From assembly GCA_037355855.1 (NCBI GenBank), contig CM074768.1, positions 1,364,001 to 1,428,000 on the forward strand: 64,000 nucleotides of DNA. Direction: 5' to 3'. A model generated the notes under the pieces. That model was not told the DNA's origin. It ran no database searches and saw nothing but the letters and a program-made list of their open reading frames with translations. This DNA comes from Pseudo-nitzschia pungens. Lineage: Eukaryota > Bacillariophyta > Bacillariophyceae > Bacillariales > Bacillariaceae. Numbering within the stretch: position 1 is the first letter of the stretch; each line of letters starts with the position of its first letter. Position numbers and translations under genes: made by a program. Below are positions 9,862 to 22,166 of the stretch, in pieces.

Positions 9862-10300
9862 TTTTCGAATAATAATATTGAATTACTTAACAATAACCAT
9901 TGTTCTAGTTTTACGACCAGAATGACTAATATCATATACGGCCTGAATTAGAGGTTTTCTATGTTTAATATTGCCTTTATCTAATCAAACATGAAGTGTT
10001 CTTATCCATTGAATATTCTGCTAATATATATTCTGGTTTCCAGTTCACGCACTAATTTAGATCGAACTAGCGCAAAAAACACTCATTTACCGGTACAGAT
10101 CAACGAAAACCAACGAACGTAAGGTTACGCTCGCCTTAATGCATCAATCGGTTGTCTTTTGCCCCTGGGCACACGATTGCCATTGCTAACACCGCAGACC
10201 AAAGAACAAAGTTACTCAACGACTAAAGAGTCGAAGAGTTCTGAAGTTTCACAATCGCATCACAGAAGTCTAAAGACAACGAAAGGGAGTTGCCATTGCA
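9862..10300. other. Intergenic, upstream of the 222-aa gene
   Basis: No gene or repeat recognised. It must hold the promoter and 5' leader of the gene starting at 10301; no core promoter element could be assigned. Confidence 0.5.
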
Positions 10301-10969
10301 ATGTCATCACCGGTACCAACCACGACACCATCAGAAGCAATAGCAACAATGACAGAACATGTTGATAGTCGTCCCGAAACCCGGTTGTATCTGGAAAATA
10401 AGGAAGACGAGTCGCACGAAGAAATAATCAAGGATCAGAGCGAAGGCACAATCAGGTCTCTTACGGGACCAAAGGCACTCAATAGACGACTCTCGAGGGA
10501 ATTGTCATGGAACTTCGACGATTTTTTAGAAGAACTAGAGAACGAAAACCAGGAAAAGCGTCAGCGCTGCGGAAACAAGAACTTCAGTATCAGCAGTACA
10601 CTGAACCTAGAAGATCTATCGCTTGTACCACCAACCAAGAGAGCCCATTGCTTTGGTCGACGTTCGTTCCGAGATCTATCGTTAGATCTGAGTGACCTCT
10701 TGGACGAGATGGAAAACGAGGACAATAAGATCTCAAATACCAACCACGAATATAATCACGCAATATCTCCGGAGGAGCTGCCACCGTGTTCGAATCTGCT
10801 GCTGCCGAAAGAGAACAATCGTGCGAGTCCTGGTGTATCCGAAGAAAGTGTTCGCTTGTCTGCTCGCTGCTGTTTCGTTGATGGCAATATGGAGAAGAAC
10901 GGCAGGTCTTGTTCTTCGGACCGAGAAACGAAATCAAAGCAACGTGTCCGATTCGAAAACTTCCTCTAG
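10301..10969 (+). CDS. Hypothetical acidic protein with an internal duplication, 222 aa
   Basis: I do not recognise the family. The product is hydrophilic, without signal peptide or membrane segment. A short motif occurs twice: SRELSWNFDDFLEELENEN around residues 67-85 and FRDLSLDLSDLLDEMENED around 121-139, each a Leu-patterned acidic helix preceded by a basic stretch (ALNRRLSREL, GRRSFRDLS). Such repeats suggest a protein-interaction motif. The C-terminus is basic (KSKQRVRFENFL). The ATG at 10301 is the first in this frame and the frame is open to a TAG. Coding is supported by the conserved internal repeat and by clean spacing from the mobile elements. Nuclear regulatory role is possible but not shown. 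Confidence 0.7.
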   Translation: MSSPVPTTTPSEAIATMTEHVDSRPETRLYLENKEDESHEEIIKDQSEGTIRSLTGPKALNRRLSRELSWNFDDFLEELENENQEKRQRCGNKNFSISSTLNLEDLSLVPPTKRAHCFGRRSFRDLSLDLSDLLDEMENEDNKISNTNHEYNHAISPEELPPCSNLLLPKENNRASPGVSEESVRLSARCCFVDGNMEKNGRSCSSDRETKSKQRVRFENFL

Positions 10970-12634
10970 ACACTCACGCAATAGTTTCGTTGCTTTTTTG
11001 GTTCAAAGCCTGATGGTCTAAATTGAACTCAAAAGCACTACTAGTACAAGTCAATCAAAAGATCATTTGTGCGACAAAATGCAGCTAGGTGGTACATCTT
11101 GTAAAAACGCTTGTTGAAACGATAGTTTGAGCAGCATTATTTGCTTTCTACAGAATGATAGAGAGGAACAGTCAGTCACTCACTCACTCTCTCATTAGTA
11201 TGAAAGCTGGGCAAACATTTTCCAGCAAGTCAGAAGAACAACAGTAATAGTGGTGTTGCTTTTGCACAGCCATGATACTGCCGCAAGATATTGATGTTGA
11301 TGAATCAAAACCTTTTGTATCTAGAGCCAATACTTTGATTCAAATTCATTTTCATTTTGCCCTCTCTCTTGGTACCCTGAAACTGACTATTCTCAACAGC
11401 AAAGATGATCTTGGAGTGTCCAATTTTGTGAGCAGAAAAGGAAGGGATCAGCATCCTGTTGAGAACAGGGAGTGATGTACCAAGAAGACCAATGTTTGAA
11501 TAACAAGAACTTTGTTTCAAATAATAGAAATCATCTCAAAGATTTTTTTGACAAGGGATGACCCACTCTGAGGAGGATATTGTGTAGAGCAAACAGTGAT
11601 ATTTCAATGGAAGATAGAAGGAAAGTTGCTGTAGTCAATGATTTGTCCTACTAGTGCACTTTACAATATACAATGCAATAGATAGCTCAATCAAAGTCTC
11701 CATCATCCTCTAGCTCAGAAAACTGGATTTTACCAGAAAGGTAACCAGAAAGTACAATACTATAGTACTGGTACTTTACATACTATGCCATTCATGTCAA
11801 AATCATAGTACTATCTACTTTTGAGGTACCAAGAAAGACTCTCTTCAGAACAACAAATGACACCAGTCTGGAATTGTTAATGGAAAACAAATCCTCAAAA
11901 GCATCCTCAAAAGCAAAAATTGTACTACTGCTCCAAGCTATGCTAGGGCATGTATCCATGGTAGATAATCATACCTTCAGGCTGAGCAGTAGCTTGTAGA
12001 ATAACTAGGATAGCTTCTATTGAGATATCTTTTGATAGGTATCTGAAAGAAGAATATGCCAAGAATGGCTGCTCAGAATGCTGATACTTTGTATCTTTTA
12101 ACAGATGAAATAGCTGAAGCATAAAGAGGTCAAACCTTATGACAGTTTCGGTCAGAAGCATGAGGAGTTACAATGCAAAAATACAGTAATATTATTTTGT
12201 TTGCATGAGGAATTCTAATTCAGCGACATTTTAGGGTAATGAAGGAGTGGAAATGGCACCATACAGAGCTACGGAATTGATTTAGGGGCATCAATATGAG
12301 GATGGTGGAATGGATAGGGGCTGCTTATAAAATTGAAGCATCCATCTAGTACTACCCCCGGTAGGTCCAGCAACCAATTCTAATTCTAATAGTGAACTGC
12401 GCTGAGTCAGTCCCAAGATCAGTCTGATGCAACTTCTCAGTCACTAGTAGTATTATGCCAATGATATCCTAGTACTACAGCCCATACAGCCCATTCATCG
12501 GCACCACGGGGCTTCACTAATCATTTTGAATCAACCATCCTATCAGCCTATTCACATACGGTAGGGATGATGAAGTACAACTTTTTGAGTCAGTCCTTGT
12601 GAATACAGTCAGCAGTGTCCCACACTTGTACTGT
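10970..12634. other. Long intergenic stretch, no gene seen
   Basis: Only short open frames (under 75 codons) without recognisable features. It includes the 3' flank of the 222-aa gene, a CACTCACTCACTCTCTC stretch near 11180 and scattered AGTACTA/CTACTAGTA words. Nothing else could be supported. Confidence 0.5.
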
Positions 12635-13701
12635 CAGGACCTTCCGGAACTGTAAATATTTTCGCGCGAATAGCGCAATTTTTGAGTCAAACTTGTCAAC
12701 TCACATCCCCCTTTTGGAACACAATTTTGGGGGGATAAACTCGCACTTTTTTCTCGCACTTTTTTCGAGACCAAAAAGTGCAAGTTTTCACGGGACTAAA
12801 AATTCCGTTCATTTTAAACTCGCATTAAATGTGAGTTTGGTTCAACGGACAAAAAAAGTGCGAGTTTTCTTTGCAAATTTTTTTTTCGGAGTCGATTTGT
12901 TAAAATAGAGGCGCAACGACGCGGGGATTTGCTAAGAGAGGGGCAAAGACGCGGGAGTCGATTTGCTAATAGAGGCAAAACGACGGAGTCGATTTGTTGA
13001 TAGAGGCAAAACAACGGAGTCGATTTGTTGATAGAGGCGCAACAGCGGAGTCGATTTGTTGATAGAGGCGCAACAGCGGAGTCGATTTGTTAATAGAGGC
13101 GCAACGACGAGGGAGTCAACACGTTGCTGCTGCTTGCTGCTTGCTGTCCCCCCCTGTATTATCAAGGCGTTGCTGCTTGCTGTCCCCCTCCTGTATTATC
13201 GACGCGTTGCTGCTTGCTGTTTGCTGCTTGCTGCCCCCCCTGTATTATCGACGCTTTGCTGCTTGTTGCTGCATCAGTTTTTTTTCTACCTATATCCCTG
13301 TACAATTTGTACTGGAAAATCGAATTTTTTGATTGGCTCATTCAAATCGAGTTTTTTGTTGAAAATTTTGTCGAAAGCACTCATTTTCCCAAAGAAAACT
13401 TGCATTTTGTATAGAAAACTCGCATTTTTCTGCTGAAACTCGCATTTTTCTGCTGAAAACTTGCATTTTTCTGCTAATTTCTGCTGAAAACTCGCATTTA
13501 TTGCTGTATACGTGTTTTTTTTCTAGAGCAAAAATGCGAGTTTTTTAGTCCCATGAAAATCCGCACTTTTTTCGATCCCAAAAAATGCGAGTTTCTTTGG
13601 GGGAGATTATTAATTTAAGGGGATACCCTCAAAATGACTAACTGCAATAAAAAATTGCGCGGTCCGCGCATCGAAAAATATCTTTGTTCCGGAAGGTCCA
13701 G
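12635..13701. mobile_element. Minisatellite-rich MITE, family B, copy 1
   Basis: Ends are CAGGACCTTCCGGAAC and GTTCCGGAAGGTCCAG, inverted. Inside, in order, are CG-rich subterminal sequence, blocks of AAAAAGTGCGAGTTTT type, a 29-32-bp array (GTCGATTTGTTGATAGAGGCGCAAC), a Gly/Cys-codon-like array (TGTATTATCGACGCGTTGCTGCTTGCTGTCCCCC) and copies of AAAACTCGCATTTTTCTGCTG. Copy 2 (22167-24011) has the same blocks in the opposite orientation. The open frames inside follow from the arrays. No target-site duplication was evident. Confidence 0.82.
12890..13270. repeat. Two adjoining minisatellites inside MITE B copy 1
   Basis: 12890-13115 has about seven units of GGAGTCGATTTGTTGATAGAGGCGCAACR (29-32 bp). 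13120-13270 has four units of the type TGTATTATCGACGCGTTGCTGCTTGCTG followed by a C-run. In the copy at 22600-23010 the second array is expanded to about ten units. Confidence 0.88.
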
Positions 13702-13929
13702 TGCCGTTTTAGGAGAATTTTGGTTTGGTTCTTGGTTTATCTAAAAAAAAATGAAGTATTCTTTGGGACAAAACCAGTGGATAATCTTGAAATGTTTTCA
13801 CATAATGACTCCCGAGGTTCGGTTTTCCCCCACTTTATCATGCCTTACGGTAACGGTAGTAACCTTAAAAAATCTTAGAACTCATCTCAACAAAAAATGG
13901 TTGACATAAGTCTACGATAACTGGCAAGA

Positions 13930-14860
13930 GGCAATAAGTAATTCTCTAGAGTTGAAGTAATAATATTATGTTGCGAAGTTCTAAAGGAGGATTTTCATGA
14001 GTACCAGCATTTTTACAGGGGATGTGTGTACGAAAACGGTATCGTTAAATAATACAAAAACAGTCTTTTGTTGGGTAGTACGAAGTACGTAGTAAGGTTG
14101 CTTGTAGTTTCGATTTATCTGACGTCTTCAGCGATGAAGCAATCAATCTCAATCGGGCGTACGCAAAAAATAGGAAGACTTACTCGTAATCGTAATCGAA
14201 TGCTATTCCATAATATTTTGTATGGATTATTCCACCAGATCGCAAAAAGACAATACGTCGTACTTCAATTAAATCGAGGTAGTAATATCATATTCCGAAG
14301 TTCTAAAGGAGGATTTTTGAGTACTATCATTAATTACGGGGGATGTGTGTAGAAAAACGGTATCGTTAAATATAAAAACAGTCCGTTGTGGGGGAGTAGT
14401 TTCTTTTTATCAATTCTGACATCTTCAGTGACACAGTTCCATATGCTGACACGAAAGTATGAGTCTTTCCTGCCAAGTCAGTTCTCATTTTGAAAGTATT
14501 TCTGCACTTGTAACCTTACTCGTAATTACCGTAAGAAATATTTTGTATGGATTATACCACCAGATCGCAAAAGACAATACGTCGTACTTCAATTAAATCG
14601 AGGTAGTAATATCATATTCCGAAGTTCTAAAGGAGGATTTTTGAGTACTATCATTAGTTACGGGGGATGTGTGTAGAAAAACGGTATCGTTAAATATAAA
14701 AACAGTCCATTGTTGGGCAGTAGTTTCTTTTTATCAATGCTGACATCTTTAGTGACACAGTTCCATATGCTGACACGAAAGTATGAGTCTTTCCTGCCAA
14801 GTCAGTTCTCATTTTGAAAGTATTTCTGCACTTGTACTCGTAGTTACTAGTTCTACCTGA
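13930..14860. repeat. 324-bp tandem repeat, nearly three copies
   Basis: CGAAGTTCTAAAGGAGGATTTT occurs near 13975, 14296 and 14620. Each copy is followed by GGGGATGTGTGTA, AACGGTATCGTTAAAT and, in the last two, GACACAGTTCCATATGCTGACACG. The last two copies are almost identical; the first is diverged and lacks its central part. No coding function is supported. Confidence 0.88.
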
Positions 14861-15156
14861 AAGAAAATACGTAGTAAGAAACAGTATTAGGTGTCAAGTT
14901 TTGTACTCAGGATTGTACGAGTACGTACGGTAAGATTCTCTTTCAGCAGTGATTCATCTTGATTTTTTTTTCATTTTGCAAAAAGTCACCGAATGAAACG
15001 ATACGTACACGTATTTTGATTGTAATGAAAACTCTCTCTCTCAATCACCCCATCCTCGCCATAATTTTGTACCGTTGATAAAACCAAAAGACACACAAAC
15101 AATCTATCAGGCGAACAACTCCCAGATAAAGCACGAAGTCCGAATCCCACAAAGCA

Positions 15157-15780
15157 ATGATGTCAATGTATTTCGAAAACAGAAACTCAACCCAATCGAA
15201 AAGCGTACAGGCTTCATCATCTCTGAGTGAGGGAGATGAAACCACAAAAACGCAAACGGCATCGAACAAAACTCAACGAAAAAACTACAAGAGACCATTA
15301 CGGTCCACAGGCAGTTCACTTTCGAAGCACTCCAAGATGACGTATCTCTCTGAATCCAGTGGATTATTGTCTCTAGACCCAATTACTGAATTTCCATACT
15401 TGGAGGACAAGTTTTCAGCTTCAGTACCTTGCTCTCTGTTTTCCTTCAAGTGTGAAGACAACTGCCATGACGACAGAACGATAATCAAGAAAATCAGAAG
15501 CGATGATATCCTAACGGACGCCTTGAATATTGTAGGACGTGATGATGAGGAGGACTCTTTGTCTTCTGGTTCTGATCAATCATCCCGAACACGCACAAGG
15601 TCACATTCACCATATCCGTCTGTGGCATCAATTTCCGACGATGATAGCGATGAGGACTCTATTCGTGAAGATGAAGAAAGAAATATTCTTCGCGAAACAA
15701 GATGGGAAGGCAAACAGTCGCGTAACGTTGCGAAAAGCTGCGATCGTCCCCCCACTTGCCCGGTGCGAAGAGCACAGTAA
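15157..15780 (+). CDS. Hypothetical Ser/Asp-rich protein, 207 aa
   Basis: I do not recognise the family. The protein is hydrophilic and probably largely disordered: a Ser/Thr/Lys-rich N-terminus (about residues 1-65), a less polar middle (SSGLLSLDPITEFPYLED, then a Cys-containing SLFSFKCEDNCHDD), an acidic Ser tract (DEEDSLSSGSDQSS), an Arg/Ser tract and a DDDSDEDSIREDEE cluster before a basic C-terminus. No signal peptide or membrane helix. The first ATG at 15157 is taken; a second follows at 15160. An AATAAA signal lies 37 nt after the TAA (15817). Length, base composition and a polyadenylation signal support a real gene; function is unknown. It converges with the minus-strand gene ending at 16093. 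Confidence 0.65.
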   Translation: MMSMYFENRNSTQSKSVQASSSLSEGDETTKTQTASNKTQRKNYKRPLRSTGSSLSKHSKMTYLSESSGLLSLDPITEFPYLEDKFSASVPCSLFSFKCEDNCHDDRTIIKKIRSDDILTDALNIVGRDDEEDSLSSGSDQSSRTRTRSHSPYPSVASISDDDSDEDSIREDEERNILRETRWEGKQSRNVAKSCDRPPTCPVRRAQ

Positions 15781-16092
15781 AGATCGGTAATCGTGATCGA
15801 CATGCCACGCTGTTTCAATAAACTGTAAGAATACCCATAGAATTATTTATAAAAGGGAGTGTCCCTTGCTATAGAATGAACACATGAAGATTACTTTCAT
15901 TCCATTATTATATTTTTACACATAACGCATAATGCATATATCAAGAAATGTAGTGCTAGTGTTTCCACGAACCCACATCTATAGTAGCATGCGGCACAAT
16001 CGAATTCTTGGTGACATTGTATTCCGTGATGTCGTCTTCAAGACACTGCACAAACAGTCTAGACAAATCTGTACGCGTACATCTCGATGCTC

Positions 16093-19000
16093 TCATGAAG
16101 CAATTCCGATTTTCAGAAGATATTTACGCAGTCCGTTAAGCTGATAATCTCCTTCAGAGCAATGAATACAGATTACGACTTGGGTCAATATTTCGGCTAC
16201 AGCTAGGTCCCATTCGTCGCGTTCTCGTGCCATGCGAAGTAACGAGGCAACATCCGCCATTACTGAAGGAATTCTTTGCGACAGGTAAAAGAGGGTATCC
16301 GTGAGACGCTTACGACCGGAGTATGTGAGCGGAACATGAGGATACTCGAAAGAAAATTCCTCTTTGTCATCACGTTCGTCAATTCTTTTAGAACTTGTGC
16401 TTCGATCAAAAGTTCTCGGAGTAACCACGCGGTAGTGTTCTGCACGAAGGACAAGAGACAGAACTCCCGGTTGCGAAATAGAACGTGCTTTTCCCTGCCA
16501 ATAGTTGGCATGGTGCTGGCGTCCTAGGAGCTGCTGCTGCTGCTGCTGAGTCGCTGCCGGCGACTGGTGATTATTGCTGTGCGGGGAGGTAGACAAGCTT
16601 GATGTTGCTGGAGAATAATGGTGATGCTCGTTTGCTTTCTTTGACCCACCTGGGGTTGAGCGATAACCGTGAGACGAGTGATCTCGTGATGACACTTCAG
16701 TATCTTGGTCGGTGCTCTCATCACTAATGCTTTGCCTTCCGTATGGTACAAAATTGTTCATTGCCGTCAGAGCTGGAGTCAAAACTCCTGGCTCCGAAGA
16801 TGCGTAGGAATTTACGGCAGGGCAAACCATAACGCCTATAGTTCTAACCAAAGACTTTCGATAAGGGCAAACATGATTTTGTTTCGGCTGTCCGCAAAGC
16901 TTGCATCGATACTTCATTTTTTGGGTATGGTCAACTTGGATGACTCCAGACGATTGTTGTTTGGAAGCTTGCGAGGATGGTTCCGAATCGTAGGGAGCTG
17001 ACGATTGACGAACTTCCGTTCCAGTATTACTGGGCGCTCCACTATTTCTACTAGTGAGATTGTTCTTCGTGCTGTTTTCATCCCGATTCAAGAGTTGATC
17101 TTTCTCATCCATAGAAACAAACACCGGAGGATTTTCCTCTACTTCCCAAGATACTCCGTGACCACCAATAAAGTATCGCATGTGGAATCGATCTCTATAG
17201 TAATCAGAACTCCTTGACGATGACGTGCCGATGATTGACGTATTGTTTCCGGATCCATGCCTGCGGCGGAATATGTGACAAGGCATGGATGGCGAGCTGC
17301 TTGGCTTGGCGGAAGATTTGTTTGTGATGAATAGAGGAGATGCATCAGGTGAATGCTGACCTTCCCGGATATCTTTGATATATCCACCCAGTGCACAAAT
17401 TGCGGATTCAACCCGACGTTGGGCAACCTTGAGGTCCTCTGGATCCGTATGGGTTACCTATGTGTTTGGACACAAGAAGAAAAATTTTGATGATGAGCAA
17501 CTAGATGAAAGAGAGAAATAGTGGCCATCCTTCGTTGAAAATTTTGATACTCAAACAAAATCAAAATCTACTTACTTGATGATCGCCGCTCCAATTCACA
17601 CCCATGTGGGTAGGGTACAGTAGATAGGAGCACCCTTGAAAGACCTTCCGGACAGATCGAAGTAAGTTGAAAAAATCTTTTGCAACGTATGATATGTTGT
17701 TGTGATGTGTATATTGCGGTGAAAAAAAGGAGTGGTTTGGCGCTAGTGGTGGTTGCGGCGGATGCTGGTGATACACCTTGCGATAGTGTCTTGGATGGGG
17801 TGCGTCGGGTGCCGTTCCTTTCGTCGCTTTCACATGTTCTTGAGAGGCACTTGAAACTGCTTTGTTATGCTCATTCTGGCTACAGGTTGGAAGTGCACTG
17901 TAGTGATCCAAATGATTGTACTGATTAGGATAGAAGGCGCTGGGCGGTAAGCTCGTTGGAGGTGGGGGATAACCTCGATGCTCGAATTGTTCTGGAGGAC
18001 CCGTCCACGATGTGCCCACATAGGGAAGATGCGACGGTGCTGGTGGTGCAGTGTTCGCCGTATTGCCGTATTGAGGAAACTGAAGCTCTTGATTAGGCCA
18101 GGTTGGATGACGAGACCTTTCCGACCGAATAGGTGATGACTTCACTATTTTGTCGGCTTTGTAAAAAGGAGGACCGCCGACATGAGGGTCTTTCCGACGC
18201 TGTTCCTTTTTTTTGGCTCGGGGATTGTTGCTTGTGTAAGGCAGGTGCAACTCACGATTCGGAGATAGCACTGGCGGGTGATTGGAATAGTGATGTCCTA
18301 CATGGCGACCCGGACTAGAAAGATCCTGTGGCAGTGGAGGAGCCGTTGAATAAACCGAAAGGTGATTTCCATGATAGTTGTGCGCCCGATCAGAAACGCG
18401 ATGCTGCCCTTTGCTGAAATCTTCAATAGTAGTATTTTCTTTTCTTTCATGGTCTAGAGTGTGCCGGTCATGATCGCTCTTCTTTGAATTCCCCTTCGTG
18501 GACTGAGATCCACTAGTATCATGTCGCAAAGGACTCTTCGGCGAGGAAAGTGTCGACAACGGACATCTTATCCCCTTCTCATAGTGGTTGCCATTACTCT
18601 TCCTATTGCTATCAACCTGGTGCGGATCGCTGTTGGTGCCGCCAGCGGAAGTATCAAAAGACACTTCAGCTACATGCTCCTTATCGTAAGTGTCTGAAGG
18701 AAAAGAGGGTTCGAGAGAAAAATCGAGACTTTCCCGATGGTGTCTTTCATCGTTGGGAGGAAAGTCACGTTCGTAACGAGCGAGACGATCCCCGTGATGA
18801 CGACCACGAAGGTGATCCCGCTGACGAGAAGGAGAGGCTGCAGTCGGGGGAGAGAATTTGATTGGAGAAATATCTCCGCACCCATGGTCATCCCCATCTA
18901 ACTCAACTACACGTTGAGGAGGACTGCGAGGAGAGTGATCATGATATGATCCATCGCGATAGCTTTGGTGTCCTTGGCCGAAAGACTCCATATCTTTGTT

Positions 19001-20180
19001 AGCGGTACTCTCTTCTCTGGTTTCTCCCGAGAAGCTCCGTTCGGACGACAAATGATACTCGTGATACGCCCCAGCGGCAGTAGAATTGGTATTGCTTTCA
19101 TATTGACTGAGTCCAGATTTCTTTCGCTGCGAAAGGATTCCCACGTGATCGCTTGCATCGCGCTCCAAACGGGGGCTATGGGCCTTTTGTCTCGGAGACA
19201 AAATTCCATCCGCGTTCAACTGTTGTTCCTGAACGGCTACAGCAATGGCGCTTCCGCACGCGCTTATAGTGTCAAAGGATTCCGTGAACAAAGCGTGAGC
19301 GACATCTTCGTGCGCACGATTGGAGGAATTCGTCGACGACGAAGCATTCACAGAGCTGTTCGTTTCTGTCCGGCAACGGTGTTCTTCACCAACATCGCAG
19401 CGGGGCTGCGGTTTTGCTTCCACGGGACTTCGATGTGGCCACTGTGCAAGGAAAGGGAAAGACAAGAGGAAATTCAACAAATGCATGAAACAACATTAAT
19501 GAGATATTTGAAACACCATACCCGAACCAAAACACGAGCACAATCCAGCCGTATCTTCGTGGTCTATTTCTTCCACTCACACCAGTCGCTATAAAGACAG
19601 GGGACGGGTGGGCTATGCAGGACCCTGCTCTGCGTTGATCCGGTGACATGGGTAGATCTTCGAGCTTCATCTTTTTCATTGCATTGGCGTTGATATCCAT
19701 ACCCTGACCTGTGGGACGTTTTGCCCAATTCTCGTTTCTTCCGTTGCTCATTTCCTCTTTCCGCTCATTGTTCACAGAAAGAATCTCGTTATCATCCTTC
19801 TCGCGCTGATCGTGTTCCAGGGATTCTAAGGCATGCTCGTGGACTTCGTCGGCTCTCGCAACCAAATCCGTATCCATCGAAGTGTGTTCTATCGTTGCTT
19901 GCAGTCGCGACGAGGCTTCGTTCGTTTCCACGACGGTCGTTGCTATCGCAGATGTCTCTGCTTTTCCCAATGCCGTTTCGATTTCATTCGAATCGTCCAA
20001 GGATCTAGCGCTCAAGCCCATCCCAGCGAGACTTTTGTTCGCCCCGACCGACGTCGCGACAGGGTTTCTGGCAATCTCGCTCTCCAGATTGAAGTGAGAA
20101 GCAGGAGTGGACGGTGCATGGTTGCGGTGCTCGTTCGTTCCTTTCGAAGGTTTCTCTTCCATTGACTCGTGAATGTCCAT
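16093..20180 (-). CDS. Hypothetical 1276-aa protein with Cys/His motif; exons 20180-19581, 19441-17576, 17457-16093
   Basis: Three exons joined by GT-AG introns, both in phase 0, give one frame of 1276 codons ending in TGA. Exon 1 (200 codons) is acidic and helical. Exon 2 (622 codons) is a low-complexity His/Ser/Pro-rich region, ending in a more ordered block (AKDFFNLLRSVRKVFQGCSY). Exon 3 carries YRCKLCGQPKQNHVCPY near residues 1005-1021, with Cys and His at about 1007, 1010, 1017 and 1019 (C-x2-C-x6-H-x-C), which could bind one zinc, plus a poly-Gln run. The last 80 residues (LTDTLFYLSQRIPSVMADVASLLRM onward) are hydrophobic-patterned and look like the conserved domain. This suggests a nuclear regulator with long disordered linkers. 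I recall similar CxxCGQPKxxHxCP motifs in diatom proteins but cannot name a function. Exon joins are inferred from splice consensus and frame continuity. Confidence 0.82.
17458..17575 (-). other. Intron 2 of the 1276-aa gene (118 nt)
   Basis: Minus strand: donor CAA|GTAAGTAG, acceptor ACACATAG|GTAACC. Removing it joins exon 2 and exon 3 in phase 0 with no stop; reading through meets a TAG-type stop soon after VSRF. Confidence 0.85.
19442..19580 (-). other. Intron 1 of the 1276-aa gene (139 nt)
   Basis: Minus strand: donor ACTGGT|GTGAGTGG, acceptor CCTTGCACAG|TGGCCA with a pyrimidine-rich run before it. Phase 0 join. Unspliced reading would give a hydrophobic stretch (FWFGYGVSNISLMLFHAF) that is an intron translation, not a membrane helix. 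Confidence 0.83.
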
Positions 20181-22166
20181 CGTCGCAGCCGAGAGTTAGA
20201 GATGTGGATGAATCGAGCAGACCGTGCTGGTAAAATACAATAGAAGGTGGTAATCGGTCGGTTTGGGATTGTTTGAATCGAACCTTTCCTTTTGTGAGTT
20301 TGCTTCCGCCATGCAACGGAATCATGACAAATAGAGACGTAGGTGGGTGGCTGTCGAAGGAATCAGTCGGTGACCACATTGTTTGGAGTCGCTTTGGCAA
20401 TGGTGAAAGAGAGAGAATTCATTGTATTGTGGGAGTGTCTTCAGAAGGTATGTCTCCAAGATACGAAAGAAGGGAAAAGTAGTGGGAGATTCCATCTCTT
20501 CACCAGAGGAGGAGAGTTTGAAAAATTTGGATCTCTCGCGTGTACCGCAGAGAAAATACGCCATCACTGTTTTCTGTTATCATCCTCGTCAATGATCCAT
20601 GTCGTATCAGGGGAGTTGTCGCAGCTGATGATCGACAATACGAGGAATCCAGTGATCTTACGAACATCGCAGCTCCAGACTGATGTTATTCCGACATCGC
20701 AAAGAAACAACTCCAAGCGGCTAGATTTTTTAAAATCCCGGGAGACATGTTGCATGCTAATCAAGCACCTACGGATTTGTTGCCGACCGGTAAGGTTACC
20801 GATACCTGCACCGGTAAGATTTACGGTAACTTACTCCTGCCACTCGCAGTCTACGAAATCTCGAGTGCTCGCCGCTCACGGAGTTCACTCCACGAATGAC
20901 AAACTGTGCATGGCATGCGCAAAAAATGGTTGTTCTCACAAAAACTCAGTTCTCGTGGAAACTCCTAGAACGAACCCAAAAACACCTCCTGCGACCATCC
21001 CAAATAGTCTTTTCCCTTACCGTGGTGCATTCCAAGCGGATGCCACCCTCCGAATTGCTTATTACTAGTGATAATAACATTGTGAAGATGTCATACCAAG
21101 TAAGTCACCGTATTTTACTGGTAAGATTAAAGATTACCGTAATATTACCGTATGTTTGAACTTAAGCAAGAGATAATCAAAGACTCCAACTAAAACCGTA
21201 ACTTACCTAACCCGAGAATGCGCTTGTTCTTTTTGGAGCAATCCTAACTTCTAAAGTATTCATCCAACAGCAATAAGTAATGGCTCATTAGAAAGCTCTC
21301 ACTCTCCTCTTTCCATAAGTATATGGTTTTATATACTTCAGAGGTGCTCTTGTTGTTGCAAATACTCAACTTTCTTTCGCACATGAAATTTTGTATCGGC
21401 GCATATGCACTGATTTTTGCATATTCACATTTACTAGTGATTCATACACCGATTAACCAATAGGATTCATCAGATCAGTAAAAAACTGATATTTGACTAA
21501 TAGGACTGAGAAAATTGTCATCGGACCAAGTGTTCCTGACACCACCTTATGTGCTTTTCCGTATGTGTTCAGTAACCTTACATTTTACTGAGAAAAAAAT
21601 ATGGGAAAATCAACTGTGGCACAGTAGATTCATCCGCCGCCACTAAACGATATTATTGGCACAGATTTTGGATCTTGTTTTTCTGCAGAAGTTTTCATTC
21701 CTGTATGGTATTTTGGAGTAAGATATACTTCTATTAAATTACTCACACTTGTAATTGCCGTACAGTGAATACTAGATAACCTTACCGCTACAATGGCAAT
21801 GAATTGAATGATGACAGGCGCGGATACGGTACGTATAACCACTAATGGTAGGGCTCTACTCCATGAATGCATACTCGTACCTGGAACTCATACGCGTAGT
21901 TAGTGGAGTTGGAAATGTTTAACCTTATCGCCACAGGTGTTTACAAACGTAGCTTTAACTTCAGAGAAATGTTTCATGTTTTTAGTGGGTAGAGCTGGTA
22001 GGATTTCAACACTTTAAAAAGCTGGTAATTCTTTGTTATGGGTGATATTGTCTATTGTTTAATCCCGAGTTCAGAAATTCTAAAATTCACACAACAATCA
22101 CTTATAACATGGCATACTGAGTGATAACCGCACCTCTGATTGGAATGGTTCCACTCAGCAGTCTTA
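20181..22166. other. Intergenic region upstream of the 1276-aa gene
   Basis: Holds the promoter side of the minus-strand gene. An open frame on the plus strand (20343-21068) starts without ATG and has no recognisable features. Words such as CCGGTAAGGTTACCG and TTACCGTAATATTACCGTA occur at 20787-20850 and 21095-21155. No other feature seen. Confidence 0.5.

Noticed and set aside
20343..21068. 241-codon plus-strand frame
   Set aside because: Starts at a non-ATG codon, has no recognisable features and crosses low-complexity intergenic sequence.
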